A stretch of DNA of 64,000 nt. Origin: Actinoplanes utahensis. Lineage in GTDB: Bacteria > Actinomycetota > Actinomycetes > Mycobacteriales > Micromonosporaceae. The notes beneath the pieces were generated by a model. It saw only the letters and a program-made list of their open reading frames with translations, was not told the origin of the DNA and ran no database searches. Where the stretch lies: NCBI RefSeq assembly GCF_016862455.1, contig NZ_BOMZ01000083.1:59825-123824 (forward strand), in the 5' to 3' direction. Position numbers and translations under genes: made by a program. Of the stretch, positions 1 to 8,008 are shown piece after piece (within the stretch, counting starts at the first letter, position 1; each line of letters begins with the position of its first letter).

Positions 1-1
1 G

Positions 2-406
2 CTTCGCGGATTCACCACTGTCACGTTCTTCGCCGGCGACATGGCCGCGGCCCGGGAGTGGTACACGGCCGTCTTCGGCGCCGAGCCGTACTTCGTCCGG
101 GAGGCCGGCGGCGAGCTCGCCTACCTGGAGTGGCGGGCGGGCGATCACCAGCACGAGCTCGGGGTGCTCAGCAGCCGTTTCGCACCGCATCAGCCGGCCG
201 GGCGGCCGGCCGGGGCGGTGATCTACTGGGCGGTCGACGACGTCGAGGCCGCGTACCGGCGCCTGCTCTCGCTCGGCGCCACCCCGCACGACGAGCCGAC
301 CGAGCGTGGCCCCGGGTACGTCACCGCCTCGGTCACCGACCCGTTCGGCAACATCCTCGGCGTGATGTTCAACCAGCACTACCTCGACGTGCTGGCCGGG
401 GCCTGA
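2..406 (+). CDS. VOC (glyoxalase-like) family protein, 5'-truncated
   Basis: The reading frame is open from base 2 and ends at TGA 404-406, so the gene begins before the window. The first residues (RGFTTVTFFAGDMAAAREWY) match the first strand and helix of a vicinal-oxygen-chelate domain, and the rest ends in the usual FGNILGVM strand and a short tail. About 134 residues are visible, close to a full single VOC domain (about 120-140), so only a few residues are probably missing. VOC proteins of this size act as small metal-dependent lyases, dioxygenases or resistance proteins; nothing here tells which. A GNAT gene follows 47 bp downstream on the same strand. Confidence 0.8.
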   Translation, partial: LRGFTTVTFFAGDMAAAREWYTAVFGAEPYFVREAGGELAYLEWRAGDHQHELGVLSSRFAPHQPAGRPAGAVIYWAVDDVEAAYRRLLSLGATPHDEPTERGPGYVTASVTDPFGNILGVMFNQHYLDVLAGA

Positions 407-453
407 CCGGGCGGGCTTGCGATGGGGGCGGTGGCGGCGCATAACGTTCGGGC

Positions 454-1065
454 ATGCCTGAGATCCGCCAGTACCGGCGTGCCGACCGTGCCGCCCTCTA
501 CGACATCTGTGTGCGCACCGCCGACGCCGGAGCCGACGCCCGCGGGCTGTACTCCAGCGACGATCTGATGGGCGACCTGTTCGCCGGGCCGTACGCCCAG
601 CTGGAGCCGGAGCTGGCCTTCGTGCTCGACGACGGTGGCGACGTCGCCGGGTACGTGGTCGGGACGGCGGACACCGCCCGGTTCGCCCGGCGGTACCGCG
701 ACGAGTGGATCCCGCTGCTCGGCGACCGTTATCCGGTGCCGCCGCCCCCGCCGCGCAGCCCCGAGCAGGACATGATCGCGTTGCACCACGACCCGGAGCG
801 GATGCTGGTGCCCGGCCTGGACGGCCATCCGGCGCACCTGCACATCGACCTGCTGCCGCCGTGGCAGGGCCGCGGTTTCGGCCGCCGGCTGATCGGGCGT
901 TTCCTGGCGGTGGTGGACGCGCCGGGCGTCCACGTCGGCATGGTCACCGCGAACGTGAAGGCCCGCGGCTTCTACGACCGGCTGGGTTTCACCGAGCTGC
1001 CGGTCCCGGACCCGGGGCCGCTCACCTACCTCGGCATCCGGACGGAGGGCCGCGCGCCTCACTGA
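454..1065 (+). CDS. GNAT family N-acetyltransferase
   Basis: This 203-residue protein has the GNAT fold: an N-terminal MPEIRQYRRADRAALYDIC segment, the acetyl-CoA pyrophosphate-binding motif around residues 145-150 (PWQGRGFGRRL, the Q/R-x-x-G-x-G/A pattern) and a C-terminal NVKARGFYDRLGF motif that packs on CoA. A proline-rich loop interrupts the middle. The acceptor substrate is unknown. No clear ribosome-binding site precedes the ATG, but CATAAC lies 8 bp upstream and could be a -10 box, so the mRNA may be leaderless. The end overlaps the convergent TetR gene by 7 bp. Confidence 0.85.
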   Translation: MPEIRQYRRADRAALYDICVRTADAGADARGLYSSDDLMGDLFAGPYAQLEPELAFVLDDGGDVAGYVVGTADTARFARRYRDEWIPLLGDRYPVPPPPPRSPEQDMIALHHDPERMLVPGLDGHPAHLHIDLLPPWQGRGFGRRLIGRFLAVVDAPGVHVGMVTANVKARGFYDRLGFTELPVPDPGPLTYLGIRTEGRAPH

Positions 1066-1715
1066 GCGTCGCGACGGCCGGGCTCCGGCAGCAGCGCACG
1101 GGCCAGCCGGTCGAGCGCCGCCGCGATCTGCCGCCGGTCCAGGCCGTGGCGGCGCTGATGCTGGTACAGCTCGGGGGCCAGCGGCGCCAGCAGGATGTCG
1201 ACGAGGGGTTCCGGGTCGGGCACGCCGGCGGCGCGCAGGAGCACACGGACGTGCAGGCGCCAGAACTCGTACGCCCCGGTGCGGAACCGGGCCGCGCCGG
1301 TCTCGCCGCTGAGCGCCAGCGGCAGATGCTCGTCGAGCAGGTCCAGCATGGCCGCGTAGAAGGCGGCCAGCCGGTCCGCCGGCGCCGCGCCGGGGCCGAG
1401 CGGCGGCGGGCCGCTGATCAGCTGCTCCTGAAGGCTACGGTCGTGCTCGTCGAGCAGGGCGACCGCGACGGCGGCCGGATCACGGTAGCGCCGGTAGAGG
1501 GTCGCCCGGCCGACTCCGGCGGCGGCCGCGATGTCCTCCATCGTGACGGTCCGCGGGTCCCGTTCCCGGTACAGCCGCCGGGCCGCGTCGAGCACCCGCT
1601 CCCGGTTGCGGGCGGCGTCGGCGCGCTCCCGGACCGGCCGGCCGGCGTGCGGCACGACGACCGTGAGCGTCGCCGAGTCTCCTTCACCGGTCCGGTTCGT
1701 ACCGTCGTCCCCCAT
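1059..1715 (-). CDS. TetR/AcrR family transcriptional regulator
   Basis: The 218-residue protein carries a TetR-type helix-turn-helix at about residues 38-82 (AARRLYRERDPRTVTMEDIA then GVGRATLYRRYRD) followed by a helical ligand-binding domain with no identifiable ligand. An N-terminal extension of about 30 residues precedes the first DNA-binding helix, so translation might begin further in. It is divergent from the FMN-dependent oxidoreductase at 1879, which it may regulate. No clear palindrome was seen in the 163-bp gap, only a short 12-bp tandem repeat. Confidence 0.85.
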   Translation of the reverse strand: MGDDGTNRTGEGDSATLTVVVPHAGRPVRERADAARNRERVLDAARRLYRERDPRTVTMEDIAAAAGVGRATLYRRYRDPAAVAVALLDEHDRSLQEQLISGPPPLGPGAAPADRLAAFYAAMLDLLDEHLPLALSGETGAARFRTGAYEFWRLHVRVLLRAAGVPDPEPLVDILLAPLAPELYQHQRRHGLDRRQIAAALDRLARALLPEPGRRDAQ

Positions 1716-1827
1716 GCCGACACCCTACCTTCCCGGCCCACAAGCGAGACTCCATCTCACCTCTGTCCGGAGGTCGTGGGGTCGACGGCGGCGTCGGCGC
1801 GGGAGGTGGTCTAGCGTGTCAGCCACT

Positions 1828-1862
1828 CGCCCATCGTTCGCCCATCCGTTCGCCCATCCGTT
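1828..1862. repeat. Short 12-bp tandem repeat
   Basis: About three copies of the unit CGCCCATCCGTT (the first 11 bp long) sit just before the ribosome-binding site (GGGAGGA) of the gene at 1879. It may be simple slippage in an untranslated leader or operator half-sites; the sequence does not decide. Confidence 0.6.
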
Positions 1863-1878
1863 CGCGCGGGAGGAACCC

Positions 1879-3135
1879 ATGTCCGGAGCCGGACTCGCCC
1901 GACTGAGCTCGATCTACCGCCAGGGTGTGCTGGGCCGGCGGCCCGTGGTGCCGGCCGACTTCGCCGAACTGGAACGGCGTGCCCGGCGGGCCAGCAGCGC
2001 ACGGGCCTGGGCGTACGTCGCCGGCGGCGCCGGTGAGGGCCGGACCATGCGGCGCAACCGGGAGGCGTTCGGCAGATGGGCGATCGTGCCGCGGATGGCG
2101 TCCGGCGCGGTGGACCGGGACCTGTCGGTGCGGTTGCTGGGCGCCCGGCACGGCACGCCGCTGCTGCTCGCGCCGGTGGGGGCGGGCGCGCTGATGGGGG
2201 CGGACAGCGACGTGAAGATCGCCCGGGCGGCCGCCGCGACCGGCACCACGTACGTCTTCTCCAATCAGGGCTGCAATCCGATGGAGGAGTGCGCGGCGGC
2301 GATGGGCGACGCGTCCCGGTGGTTCCAGCTGTACTGGAGCAAGGACGAGGGCCTGGTCGACAGCCTGATCGCGCGAGCCGAGGCGGCCGGCGCGGGCGCG
2401 CTCGTCGTCACCCTGGACACGACGGTGCTGGGCTGGCGGCCGCAGGATCTGAACCTGGGATCGCTGCCGTTCAGCCGGGGTGAGGGGATCGCGCAGTACA
2501 CGTCGGACCCGCGGTTCCGGGAGATCGCGGCGGCCCGCCCGGCGCAGCCGGCCGGGGAGGTGACCCTGGGCGCGATCCGCACCCTGCTGGCGATGACCCG
2601 CAACCATCCCGGCGGGTTCTGGAACAACCTGCGCTCCCCCGCCCCGCGGGCGTCGGTGGAGACGTTCCTCGACATCTACTCCAACCCCGGCCTGAGCTGG
2701 GATCATCTGGCGACGCTGCGGGACCGGACCCGACTCCCGGTGGTGCTCAAGGGCATCCTGCACCCGGACGACGCCCGCCGCGCCTTCGACCTGGGCGCCG
2801 ACGCGGTGGTGGTGTCCAATCACGGCGGCCGCCAGATCGACAACGCGATCGCCTCCCTCGACGCCCTGGTCACCATCCGGGACGCGCTCGGCCCGGATCC
2901 GGTGCTGCTGTTCGACAGCGGCATCCGCACCGGCGCCGACGTCTTCACCGCCCTCGCGCTGGGCGCGAACGCGGTACTGCTGGGCCGCCCCTACATGTAC
3001 GGCCTGGCGCTCGCCGGTCAGCGCGGCGTCGAGGACGTGATCACCAACGTGGTCGCCGAACTGGATCTGACCATGGCGCTGGCCGGCACCCCGGACATCG
3101 CCGCGATCACCCGGAGTGCACTGGCCGCCGCCTGA
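1879..3135 (+). CDS. FMN-dependent alpha-hydroxy-acid oxidase, lactate 2-monooxygenase-like
   Basis: This 418-residue protein belongs to the FMN-dependent alpha-hydroxy-acid oxidizing family. The signature SNHGGRQID at about residue 314 supplies the catalytic histidine and substrate-binding arginine. VLKGI provides the flavin lysine, and DSGIRTGADVFTALALGA binds the FMN phosphate. The N-terminal part (WAYVAGGAGEGRTMRRN) and the long insertion before the signature resemble lactate 2-monooxygenase, which turns L-lactate into acetate and CO2, more than classical lactate dehydrogenase. Substrate is therefore inferred. The ATG is preceded by GGGAGGAACCC. The frame is open further upstream but without a good start. 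The 3' end overlaps the convergent MFS gene by 29 bp. Confidence 0.85.
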   Translation: MSGAGLARLSSIYRQGVLGRRPVVPADFAELERRARRASSARAWAYVAGGAGEGRTMRRNREAFGRWAIVPRMASGAVDRDLSVRLLGARHGTPLLLAPVGAGALMGADSDVKIARAAAATGTTYVFSNQGCNPMEECAAAMGDASRWFQLYWSKDEGLVDSLIARAEAAGAGALVVTLDTTVLGWRPQDLNLGSLPFSRGEGIAQYTSDPRFREIAAARPAQPAGEVTLGAIRTLLAMTRNHPGGFWNNLRSPAPRASVETFLDIYSNPGLSWDHLATLRDRTRLPVVLKGILHPDDARRAFDLGADAVVVSNHGGRQIDNAIASLDALVTIRDALGPDPVLLFDSGIRTGADVFTALALGANAVLLGRPYMYGLALAGQRGVEDVITNVVAELDLTMALAGTPDIAAITRSALAAA

Positions 3136-4267
3136 CCAGCCCGATCGCGCCCGCGGCGGCCGCGACGAAGACGGCCAGCGCCACCGGGATCCACAGCGCG
3201 GCGGACAGCCCGACCGCCGTGGCCGCCGCCCCGATGGCGACCGGCCCGAGCAGGAACCCGGCATAGCCGATGCTCACCACGGTGGACAGCGCACGCCCGG
3301 CCCGCTGCGGATCCGCGGCCGCCGCGGCCGAGAAGAACTGCGGAGCGACGCACGACAGGCCCAGCCCGAGCAGCCCGAACCCGAGGACGCCCGCCACCGG
3401 GTGCCCGATCAGCAGGGCGACGCCGAGCCCGGCCGCCGCGATCAGACCGCTGGCCCGGACCAGCGGCACCGGGCCGAACCTGACGGCGGCCCGGTCGCCG
3501 AACACCCGGCCGGCGGTCATCATGATCGCGAAGGCGGCGTAACCCCATGCCGCGAACGCCTCGGACGTGCCCAGCCCGTCGCGCAGGTAGACGGCGCTCC
3601 AGTCGGCCGCGGCCCCCTCGCCCACCAGCGTGCAGAGCACCACCATCCCGAAGAAGACCAGCAGCAGCGACCGGCCGCCCGGCCCCGCCCCGGCCGGTGC
3701 GGCCGGGGCCGGCGCCGACGGCAGCACCCACCGGGCGGCCAGGCCGGCCAGCACGAACACCGCGAGCCCCACCGTGGCCAGGGTGGCGCCGACGCTCACG
3801 CCGGAGTGCGCGAACAGGCTGCCGATGACGGCCCCGAGGAAGCCGCCGATGCTGTAGATCGCGTGGAACGACGACATCACCGGCCGCTCCATGGCCCGCT
3901 CGATCTCGGCGGCGTTCGCGTTCATCGCGATGTTGAGCGTGCCGTGCACGGCGCCGAACACGAACAACGCCACGCAGAGCGTCACCAGGCCGCCGGCCAG
4001 CCCGGGCGGCACCAGCAGCAGGCCCTCCAGCAGCGCGGCCGGCACGAGCACCCGCGAACTGCCGAACCGGTCGGTGAGGCGGCCGATCAGCGCCATCCCG
4101 GTGATGCAGCCGGCGGCGAAGGCCAGCAGCGCGACGCTGAGCCGCCCGTCGCTGAGAGCGAGGCCCTCTTTCACCGCGGGGATGCGCGCGGTCCACACCC
4201 CGAGGACGGCGCCGAACACGGCGAAGACGAGGGAGGTGGCGATCCGGCCACGGCGCACGGGATCCAT
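3107..4267 (-). CDS. MFS transporter
   Basis: A 386-residue membrane protein with about 12 hydrophobic segments in two halves joined by a short Ala/Pro linker near residue 190. The first cytoplasmic loop has the MFS motif A pattern (GRLTDRFGSSRVL), and PQFFSAAAAADP lies in the second half. The family (FucP/YbjJ-like fold) exports or imports small molecules; substrate unknown. The ATG at 4267 begins MDPVRRGRIATSL, just before the first membrane segment; an in-frame upstream ATG at 4339 would start inside the operator. It is divergent from the SMR gene and both promoters lie under the palindromic operator at 4317-4348, so the pair is probably co-repressed. Confidence 0.85.
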   Translation of the reverse strand: MDPVRRGRIATSLVFAVFGAVLGVWTARIPAVKEGLALSDGRLSVALLAFAAGCITGMALIGRLTDRFGSSRVLVPAALLEGLLLVPPGLAGGLVTLCVALFVFGAVHGTLNIAMNANAAEIERAMERPVMSSFHAIYSIGGFLGAVIGSLFAHSGVSVGATLATVGLAVFVLAGLAARWVLPSAPAPAAPAGAGPGGRSLLLVFFGMVVLCTLVGEGAAADWSAVYLRDGLGTSEAFAAWGYAAFAIMMTAGRVFGDRAAVRFGPVPLVRASGLIAAAGLGVALLIGHPVAGVLGFGLLGLGLSCVAPQFFSAAAAADPQRAGRALSTVVSIGYAGFLLGPVAIGAAATAVGLSAALWIPVALAVFVAAAAGAIGLVRRRPVHSG

Positions 4268-4316
4268 ACCGGGCACAGTAGACGGAATCTCTGACACTTT
4301 CGGCCCGCGAGGTGCT

Positions 4317-4348
4317 CTTGTACGATCGTACTTGTACATCCGTACAAG
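4317..4348. promoter_or_regulatory. Palindromic operator between MFS and SMR genes
   Basis: Two adjoining inverted repeats are visible: GTACGATCGTAC (perfect 12-bp palindrome within CTTGTACGATCGTAC) and CTTGTAC-4 nt-GTACAAG. Both share CTTGTAC, so the site looks like two dimers side by side, as in QacR-type TetR operators. It covers the divergent promoter region. The TetR gene at 4691, co-transcribed with the SMR pump, is the obvious candidate to bind. Confidence 0.7.
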
Positions 4349-4367
4349 AAAAGATCGAAGGCTCTCC

Positions 4368-4694
4368 GTGCATTACCTCTTCCTGGCCGGTGCCATCGCC
4401 GCCGAGCTGTTCGCCACCAGCCTGATGAAATCCACCGAGGGTTTCACCCGCCTCTGGCCGACGCTGACCGTGCTGGCCGCCTACGGCACGTCGTTCGTGC
4501 TGCTCAGTCAGGCGGTCAAGCAGATCGAGGTGGGTGTCGCCTACGCGATCTGGTCCGGGGTGGGCACCGCCGCGATCGTCGCGATCGGCGCGGCCTTCCT
4601 CGGCGAGCCGCTGACCGCCGTCAAGGTCGGCGGGATCGCCCTCATCATCGCCGGAGTGGTCGTGCTCAACCTGACCGGCGGCGGATCCCATTGA
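4368..4694 (+). CDS. Small multidrug resistance (SMR) efflux protein
   Basis: This 108-residue protein has four membrane segments and the SMR signature, including the essential membrane glutamate at residue 13 (AAELFATSLMK, equal to Glu14 of EmrE) and YAIWSGVGTA in the third helix. SMR proteins work as antiparallel dimers that exchange protons for quaternary ammonium compounds and similar cations, or for guanidinium in the Gdx subgroup. GTG at 4368 is preceded by GAAGG at 6 bp. The stop overlaps the TTG start of the following TetR gene (TTGA), so pump and regulator are translationally coupled. Confidence 0.9.
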   Translation: MHYLFLAGAIAAELFATSLMKSTEGFTRLWPTLTVLAAYGTSFVLLSQAVKQIEVGVAYAIWSGVGTAAIVAIGAAFLGEPLTAVKVGGIALIIAGVVVLNLTGGGSH

Positions 4695-5269
4695 CCGCAC
4701 GCCGCCCTCAGCGGGCCCGCGATCCGGAGGCCCGCCGCGCCGCCCTGGCCTCGGCCGCCATGGAGGTCATCGCCGAGTGCGGCGTCGGCCGCACCACGCA
4801 CCGGGCCGTCGCCGCCCGCGCGGGCCTGCCGCTCGGTGCGACCACCTACTACTTCCCCACCCTCGACGATCTGATCGCGGCCGGCCTGCGGCACGCGCTG
4901 GACACCATGCGGGCCGACATGCAGGCGTGGGACGTGCGGTTGCGGGCCGCCCCGGACATGCCGGAGGCGCTCACCACGCTGGTCCAGGAGTACCTGACCG
5001 ACCGCCGCCAGGTCCGCCTGGAGTACGAGCTGTTCGTCGCCGCCGCCCGCGACACCACGCTGCGCCCCATCGCCGAGGCGTGGATGGCCGGCCTCCCCGC
5101 GATCGTCGAGGACACCTACGGCCACGAGGCGGCCCACGACATCTGCGCTCTGCTCGACGGCGTCATCCTGCAGGCCATGGTCACCGGCAGCGAGCTGGAC
5201 GCGCCCCGGCTCACCGCCGCCCTCCGCAAGCTGACCTCCTCCAGACCCTTCGTCCGCGGTACGCCGTGA
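4691..5269 (+). CDS. TetR family regulator, probable repressor of the SMR pump
   Basis: A 192-residue TetR-type protein. The HTH spans about residues 22-60 (VGRTTHRAVAARAGLPLGAT then TYYFPTLDDL). Its TTG start overlaps the SMR stop codon, placing it in the same operon, and a TetR-like tandem palindrome lies just upstream of the operon (4317-4348). The simple reading is ligand-responsive autorepression of pump, regulator and the divergent MFS gene. The 3' end overlaps the start of a broken LLM gene. Confidence 0.88.
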   Translation: MTARRPQRARDPEARRAALASAAMEVIAECGVGRTTHRAVAARAGLPLGATTYYFPTLDDLIAAGLRHALDTMRADMQAWDVRLRAAPDMPEALTTLVQEYLTDRRQVRLEYELFVAAARDTTLRPIAEAWMAGLPAIVEDTYGHEAAHDICALLDGVILQAMVTGSELDAPRLTAALRKLTSSRPFVRGTP

Positions 5270-5553
5270 GTCGCCCCCGCCGCCAGATCGCCCTGCTCGA
5301 CGAGGTCTGCGCCGGGCGGGAACCGGGACCCGGGAACGCTCGCCCGCCTGGTCGTCCTCGGGTACGGGGCGAACGCCCGCTCGACTCGATCGAGGCCTTC
5401 CACGACTGCGCCGGCCGCTACGCCGCACTCGGCGTCACCACCCTCGCCGTCCTGTGGCCCCGCGGTGCACACGCCGCCCGGCGGCTCGCCGTCCTGGAGG
5501 AGGCCGCCGGCGGCTACGGCTCGATCAGTCCGGCGCGGATCCCGGTGGCGTGA
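5266..5553 (+). pseudogene. C-terminal remnant of an LLM-class F420-dependent oxidoreductase
   Basis: An open frame of 95 codons starts at GTG 5266, but family-like sequence switches frame. Frame 1 gives RRQIALLDEVCA. Frame 2 at about 5327-5380 gives DPGTLARLVVLGYGANAR. Frame 1 resumes with PLDSIEAFHDCAGRYAALGV and TTLAVLWPR. Together these read as the last ~90 residues of a luciferase-like monooxygenase, so two compensating indels have scrambled the middle and the N-terminal two thirds are missing. A gene caller would report one intact 95-residue hypothetical protein. It is more likely a decayed relic; sequencing error is an alternative for the indels but not for the missing N-terminus. Confidence 0.65.
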
Positions 5554-5612
5554 GATTTCCCGCCCGGCCGCGACTTGAAGATCGAACAGGTGATCGACTA
5601 CCGTCTCGCTCT

Positions 5613-6125
5613 GTGAATCTTGTGAAGGTTGCTTCCGCCGTCCTGCTCGGCGTTTCGATGATGGGCCTGGCCGCCTGTGGCGAGGAGGAGAAGTCGTCCT
5701 CGACCGCCACCGGCGCGGGCGCCACCTCCGCCGCCGCTCCGGCCGCCGAGGCCACCTCGGCCGCTCCCGCCGCCACCGCCGTGGCCGCCGGCCCGGCCCC
5801 GTCCGACAAGGACCTCTGCACGGCCGCCGAGAAGGCCAACGTCGCCTTCAAGAAGTCCGCCATGGACCTCATTCAGAAGACCGGCGGGGAGATCCCGCCC
5901 GCCCAGGCCGGGAAGATGCTCACCGACCTCGCCGCCGGCCTGACCGAGGCCGCCGGAAGCTCGACGACGAAGGCGGCCGCCACCGTCAAGGTCATCGCGA
6001 CTCAGATGACCACCGCCGCCGGCGCCGCCGACCCGATCACCGCCGGCGACACCCCGGAGGCGACTAAGACCGGCAAGGAGTTCAACGCGGCCTGCAAGGC
6101 GGCCGGCGTCACGACCCACTTCTGA
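5613..6125 (+). CDS. Putative lipoprotein, unknown function
   Basis: A 170-residue secreted lipoprotein. The signal peptide ends in the lipobox LAAC at about residues 20-23, followed by an acidic-then-Ala/Thr/Ser-rich linker (GEEEKSSSTATGAGATSAAA). The remaining ~110 residues form a mostly helical domain with two cysteines (DLCTAAEKAN near the start and FNAACKAAGV at the end) that could form a disulfide. Such Actinoplanes-type lipoproteins have no assigned role. GTG at 5613 is used here; a second GTG at 5622 is possible. Confidence 0.75.
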   Translation: MNLVKVASAVLLGVSMMGLAACGEEEKSSSTATGAGATSAAAPAAEATSAAPAATAVAAGPAPSDKDLCTAAEKANVAFKKSAMDLIQKTGGEIPPAQAGKMLTDLAAGLTEAAGSSTTKAAATVKVIATQMTTAAGAADPITAGDTPEATKTGKEFNAACKAAGVTTHF

Positions 6126-6138
6126 TCCGTTCGGTGAT

Positions 6139-6167
6139 GTCCCCGGTGCGTCGCACGCACCGGGGAC
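6139..6167. terminator. Bidirectional hairpin terminator
   Basis: A perfect inverted repeat with 13-bp arms (GTCCCCGGTGCGT and its complement) and a 3-nt loop lies between the convergent lipoprotein and cysK genes. It has no U-tract, as is usual in high-GC actinomycetes. Confidence 0.75.
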
Positions 6168-6176
6168 GCCACCCGT

Positions 6177-7097
6177 TCAGGGGTTCGCGAACAGCGGAGT
6201 GCTCAGATACCGCTCGCCGGTGTCCGGCAGGACCACCACGACGGTGCGCCCGACGTTCTCCGCCCGCCAGGCCAGCTCCCGCGCGGCGTGCAGCGCGGCG
6301 CCGCTGGACACCCCGGCGAGGATCCCCTCGGTGCGGGCCAGCTGCCGCGCCGCCTCCCGGGCCTGCTCCACGGTCACCCGGACGACCTCGTCGTAGATGG
6401 TCGGGTCGAGCACCTCGGGCACGAACCCGGCCCCGATGCCCTGGATCCCGTGCGGCCCCGACACCCCGCCGGACAGCACCGGCGACTCGTCCGGCTCGAC
6501 CGCGTAGACCCGCAGCTCCGGCTGTTTCTCCTTGAGGATCTGGCCGACCCCGGTGAGGGTGCCGCCGGTGCCGACGCCGCCGACGAACAGGTCGATCCGG
6601 CCGTCCGTGTCGTTCCAGATCTCCAGGGCGGTGGTACGCCGGTGCATGTCCGGGTTGGCCGGGTTGTCGAACTGCATCGGCAGCCACGCCCGCTGCTCCT
6701 CGGCGATCTCCAGGGCCTTCGCCACGGCGCCCTTCATGCCCTCCGCCGCGGGGGTGAGGACCAGCTTCGCGCCGTACGCCAGCAGCAGCGCCCGCCGCTC
6801 CGCGCTCATGCTGTCCGGCATCGTGAGGGTCAGGCGGTAGCCGCGCGCCGCCGCCACCAGGGCCAGCCCGATGCCGGTGTTCCCGCTGGTCGCCTCGACG
6901 ATGGCGGAACCGGGGCGGAGTTCCTCGGTGGCCTCGGCGGCCTCGATCATGGCGAGGGCGATCCGGTCCTTGACGCTGCCGCCCGGGTTGGCGGACTCGA
7001 GTTTGGCGACCAGCTTGGCCGGCAGACCGGGCTCGAACCGGGACAACCGCACCATCGGGGTCCGGCCGATCAACTCGGTGACGTCGTTGTAGATCAT
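6177..7097 (-). CDS. cysK: Cysteine synthase A (O-acetylserine sulfhydrylase)
   Basis: This 306-residue PLP enzyme makes L-cysteine from O-acetylserine and sulfide. The PLP lysine is K43 in ANPGGSVKDRIAL, the substrate loop is EATSGNTGIG at about 68-77, and GGVGTGGTLTGVG cradles the cofactor phosphate. VLPDTGERYLSTPLF near the C-terminus is typical of CysK. The start overlaps the stop of the serine acetyltransferase gene by 4 bp (ATGA), so both are made together and may form the cysteine synthase complex. Confidence 0.95.
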   Translation of the reverse strand: MIYNDVTELIGRTPMVRLSRFEPGLPAKLVAKLESANPGGSVKDRIALAMIEAAEATEELRPGSAIVEATSGNTGIGLALVAAARGYRLTLTMPDSMSAERRALLLAYGAKLVLTPAAEGMKGAVAKALEIAEEQRAWLPMQFDNPANPDMHRRTTALEIWNDTDGRIDLFVGGVGTGGTLTGVGQILKEKQPELRVYAVEPDESPVLSGGVSGPHGIQGIGAGFVPEVLDPTIYDEVVRVTVEQAREAARQLARTEGILAGVSSGAALHAARELAWRAENVGRTVVVVLPDTGERYLSTPLFANP

Positions 7098-7693
7098 GTC
7101 CTCGCTCCAGGGTTGGCGCCGGCGGTTGCTGTGAGAGTCGGCATATCAGAGGTCGTCGGGGAGTTCTCGGGCGGGCCGGAGGCGGGGACGGGCTCGGCGG
7201 CCGGAGCGCGGAGGCGGGCTCCGGCCGGAACGTCGGACACGACCAGAGCGAGCGCGCCGATCTCGGCGTCGTCGCCGATGCGCACCGGGCCGAGGACGGT
7301 GGCCCCGACGCCCAGCATGACGCGATCACCCACCTCGGGGTGCCGGCGGCTGCCCTTGGCGTCCCGCTGCCAGCCGCGCCCGCCGAGGGTGACCTGGTGG
7401 TACATGGTGACGTCGTCACCGATCCGGGCCGTCTCACCGATGACGACACCGGATCCGTGGTCGATGAACAGCCGCCTGCCGATCACCGCACCGGGGTGGA
7501 TCTCGATGCCGGTGAGGAACCGCGTCACCTGGGACAGGAACCGGGGCAGGAACGGGATGCGGGCCCGGTGCAGCAGATGGGCCACCCGATGGCCCCAGAG
7601 CGCCCACAGGCCGGGATAGAGCAGCACCTCGGCCACCTTCATCCCGTACAGGGCGGGGTCACGCCGGCAGTAGGCGCGGATGTCTTCCAGCAC
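7094..7693 (-). CDS. epsC: Serine O-acetyltransferase
   Basis: A 199-residue left-handed beta-helix enzyme that acetylates L-serine to O-acetylserine, the first step of cysteine synthesis. The short N-terminal form (VLEDIRAYCRRDPALYG) and the hexapeptide repeats (GAVIGRRLFIDHGSGVVIGE, then ARIGDDVTMYHQVTLGG) mark the EpsC/CysE group. H and D of FIDHG are the expected catalytic residues. GTG at 7693 was chosen because GAGGAAG lies 4 bp upstream; a longer frame to 7753 has no such site. The C-terminal ~40 residues (rich in Pro, Ala, Thr) extend beyond the helix. It is upstream of and coupled to cysK. Confidence 0.92.
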   Translation of the reverse strand: MLEDIRAYCRRDPALYGMKVAEVLLYPGLWALWGHRVAHLLHRARIPFLPRFLSQVTRFLTGIEIHPGAVIGRRLFIDHGSGVVIGETARIGDDVTMYHQVTLGGRGWQRDAKGSRRHPEVGDRVMLGVGATVLGPVRIGDDAEIGALALVVSDVPAGARLRAPAAEPVPASGPPENSPTTSDMPTLTATAGANPGART

Positions 7694-7777
7694 GGGTCTT
7701 CCTCGGGTGATGAGCGGGGACGGCGCCGGCCCGGGGCGGGCCGACCGTGCCACCCACGGGCCGGTGGCGGCGGGGCG

Positions 7778-7885
7778 TCAGCCGCTCGGACAGCGCTCGT
7801 CGAAGACCCGGCGCACGTGCGGGCCCGCCATCGGCACGGCGAACCGGTAACCGGCCATCCGCCGCTGGGCCTCCCGCTCGTTCAT
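7778..7885 (-). CDS. Possible small leaderless protein upstream of the cysteine genes
   Basis: A 35-codon frame (MNEREAQRRMAGYRF ... DERCPSG) ends 84 bp before the epsC start. CTGAAC and TAACCT separated by 18 bp form a reasonable promoter whose transcription start would fall at or next to the ATG, so the mRNA would be leaderless. There is a single cysteine near the end, unlike the cysteine-rich attenuator peptides known upstream of actinobacterial cysteine genes. Function unknown; a chance frame is possible. Confidence 0.4.
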   Translation of the reverse strand: MNEREAQRRMAGYRFAVPMAGPHVRRVFDERCPSG

Positions 7886-8008
7886 GACGGCAAGGTTAGC
7901 CGATCCCGTGACAGGTGTTCAGGGGCTGAAGGGCCCGGCCACCACCGGCGAAAGGACGGGACCTCCGGCCCTGTCCGCGCCACCGGCCGGTCGTGTCATG
8001 GTGGCCTG

